Made by a program: the position numbers and the translations under genes
NCBI RefSeq assembly: GCF_024172165.1
Contig: NZ_JAMZEB010000002.1
Location: forward strand, 1,302,001 to 1,366,000
DNA from: Nonomuraea thailandensis
GTDB taxonomy: Bacteria > Actinomycetota > Actinomycetes > Streptosporangiales > Streptosporangiaceae
Direction of reading: 5' to 3'
Length of the DNA stretch: 64,000 nucleotides
Notes under the pieces: generated by a model
What the model was told of the DNA's origin: nothing
Seen by the model: the letters and a program-made list of their open reading frames with translations, nothing else
The model's database searches: none
In this document: one piece after another, positions 63,846-64,000 of the stretch
Position numbering within the stretch: the stretch's first letter is position 1
Layout: every line of letters begins with the position of its first letter

Positions 63846-64000
63846 TGTTCGACGGGACCCCCTTCCTTCCCGCACAAAGGTCCCAAAGTGGGGCGTGTGT
63901 CCTCTTTCCGTCCCCTAGCATGGCTACCCAGAGTGACCCCCGCCGCGCGGCGCAGAGCGTACGGCGGCTCCCCCAGTTCCGCTCGGTGACACCGTCCGGT
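63845..64000 (+). CDS. Start of an unknown frame after mltG, cut by window edge
   Basis: ATG at 63845 overlaps the mltG stop (TGATG) and the frame stays open to the window end (52 codons), with another in-frame ATG at 63920. The visible residues (FDGTPFLPAQRS, later MATQSDPRRAAQSVRRLPQF) match no family I recognise, and the expected aroE N-terminus is not seen. It may be non-coding. Confidence 0.3.
   Translation, partial: MFDGTPFLPAQRSQSGACVLFPSPSMATQSDPRRAAQSVRRLPQFRSVTPSG

Noticed and set aside
1..64000. Insertion sequences, prophage, tRNA or rRNA genes
   Set aside because: No transposase, integrase, terminal inverted repeats, T-loop GGTTCGA-type motif in a cloverleaf, or rRNA sequence was found on either strand.

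Overview
The window is high-GC DNA with GTG and ATG starts, 1-4 bp start/stop overlaps, F420-dependent, mycothiol-type and phosphatidylinositol-mannoside genes, and an actinobacterial LexA box. This points to a mycelial actinomycete. Gene content and order suggest Streptosporangiales (Nonomuraea-like), which is an inference because no rRNA or tRNA gene lies here. The gene order from thrS to mltG follows, with insertions, the order I recall for Mycobacterium tuberculosis Rv2614c to Rv2553c: thrS, HIT, pgsA, PIM acyltransferase, pimA, pdxS, pdxT, yebC, ruvC, ruvA, ruvB, yajC, secD, secF, apt, relA, cyclophilin, metallo-beta-lactamase protein, hisS, aspS, rarA, alaS, ruvX, mltG.

Layout. 1-9 kb: end of a DUF2786-like gene; a three-gene catabolic cassette (Ldh2 dehydrogenase, MFS carrier, SDR); phosphoglucomutase; an F420-type oxidoreductase; a GH25 lysozyme-like protein; thrS. 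9-21 kb is an accessory block between thrS and pgsA: TM2 protein, PIG-L deacetylase, a SnoaL-tailed sigma factor, Asp23 protein, HIT hydrolase, a phosphatase-like membrane protein, a class IV aminotransferase divergent from a MocR regulator, a GH10-like lipase-independent glycosidase and an EF-G-like GTPase. 21-33 kb: the PIM operon (pgsA-patA-pimA), a DUF3048 lipoprotein and pdxS/pdxT, which are split by a phoD, marR-MFS and nuclease/phosphatase insert, then yebC. 33-43 kb: an orphan fused MalF/MalG-like permease, an Eis-like acetyltransferase, a LexA-controlled ruvC-ruvA-ruvB cluster with repeat-rich DNA at both junctions, then yajC-secD-secF. 43-55 kb: apt, relA, a nucleotidyltransferase-cupin fusion, a DUF349 protein, and hisS-aspS bracketed by two membrane-anchored cyclophilins. 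55-64 kb: rarA, a shortened cyclase-family gene, an MpaB-like protein, DUF948/DUF6167, alaS, ruvX and mltG.

The housekeeping backbone is ordinary. The most unusual signal is at gene junctions. Several junctions that would normally be tight 4-bp overlaps carry small duplications or repeat expansions. In three places (pimA/next gene, hisS/aspS, ruvX/mltG) a micro-ORF of 12-30 codons fits exactly between two genes with a 4-bp overlap at each end. In two of these the micro-ORF is a copy of the upstream gene's last codons. The ruvC/ruvA and ruvA/ruvB junctions carry larger repeat-bearing expansions that also begin with an ATGA overlap.
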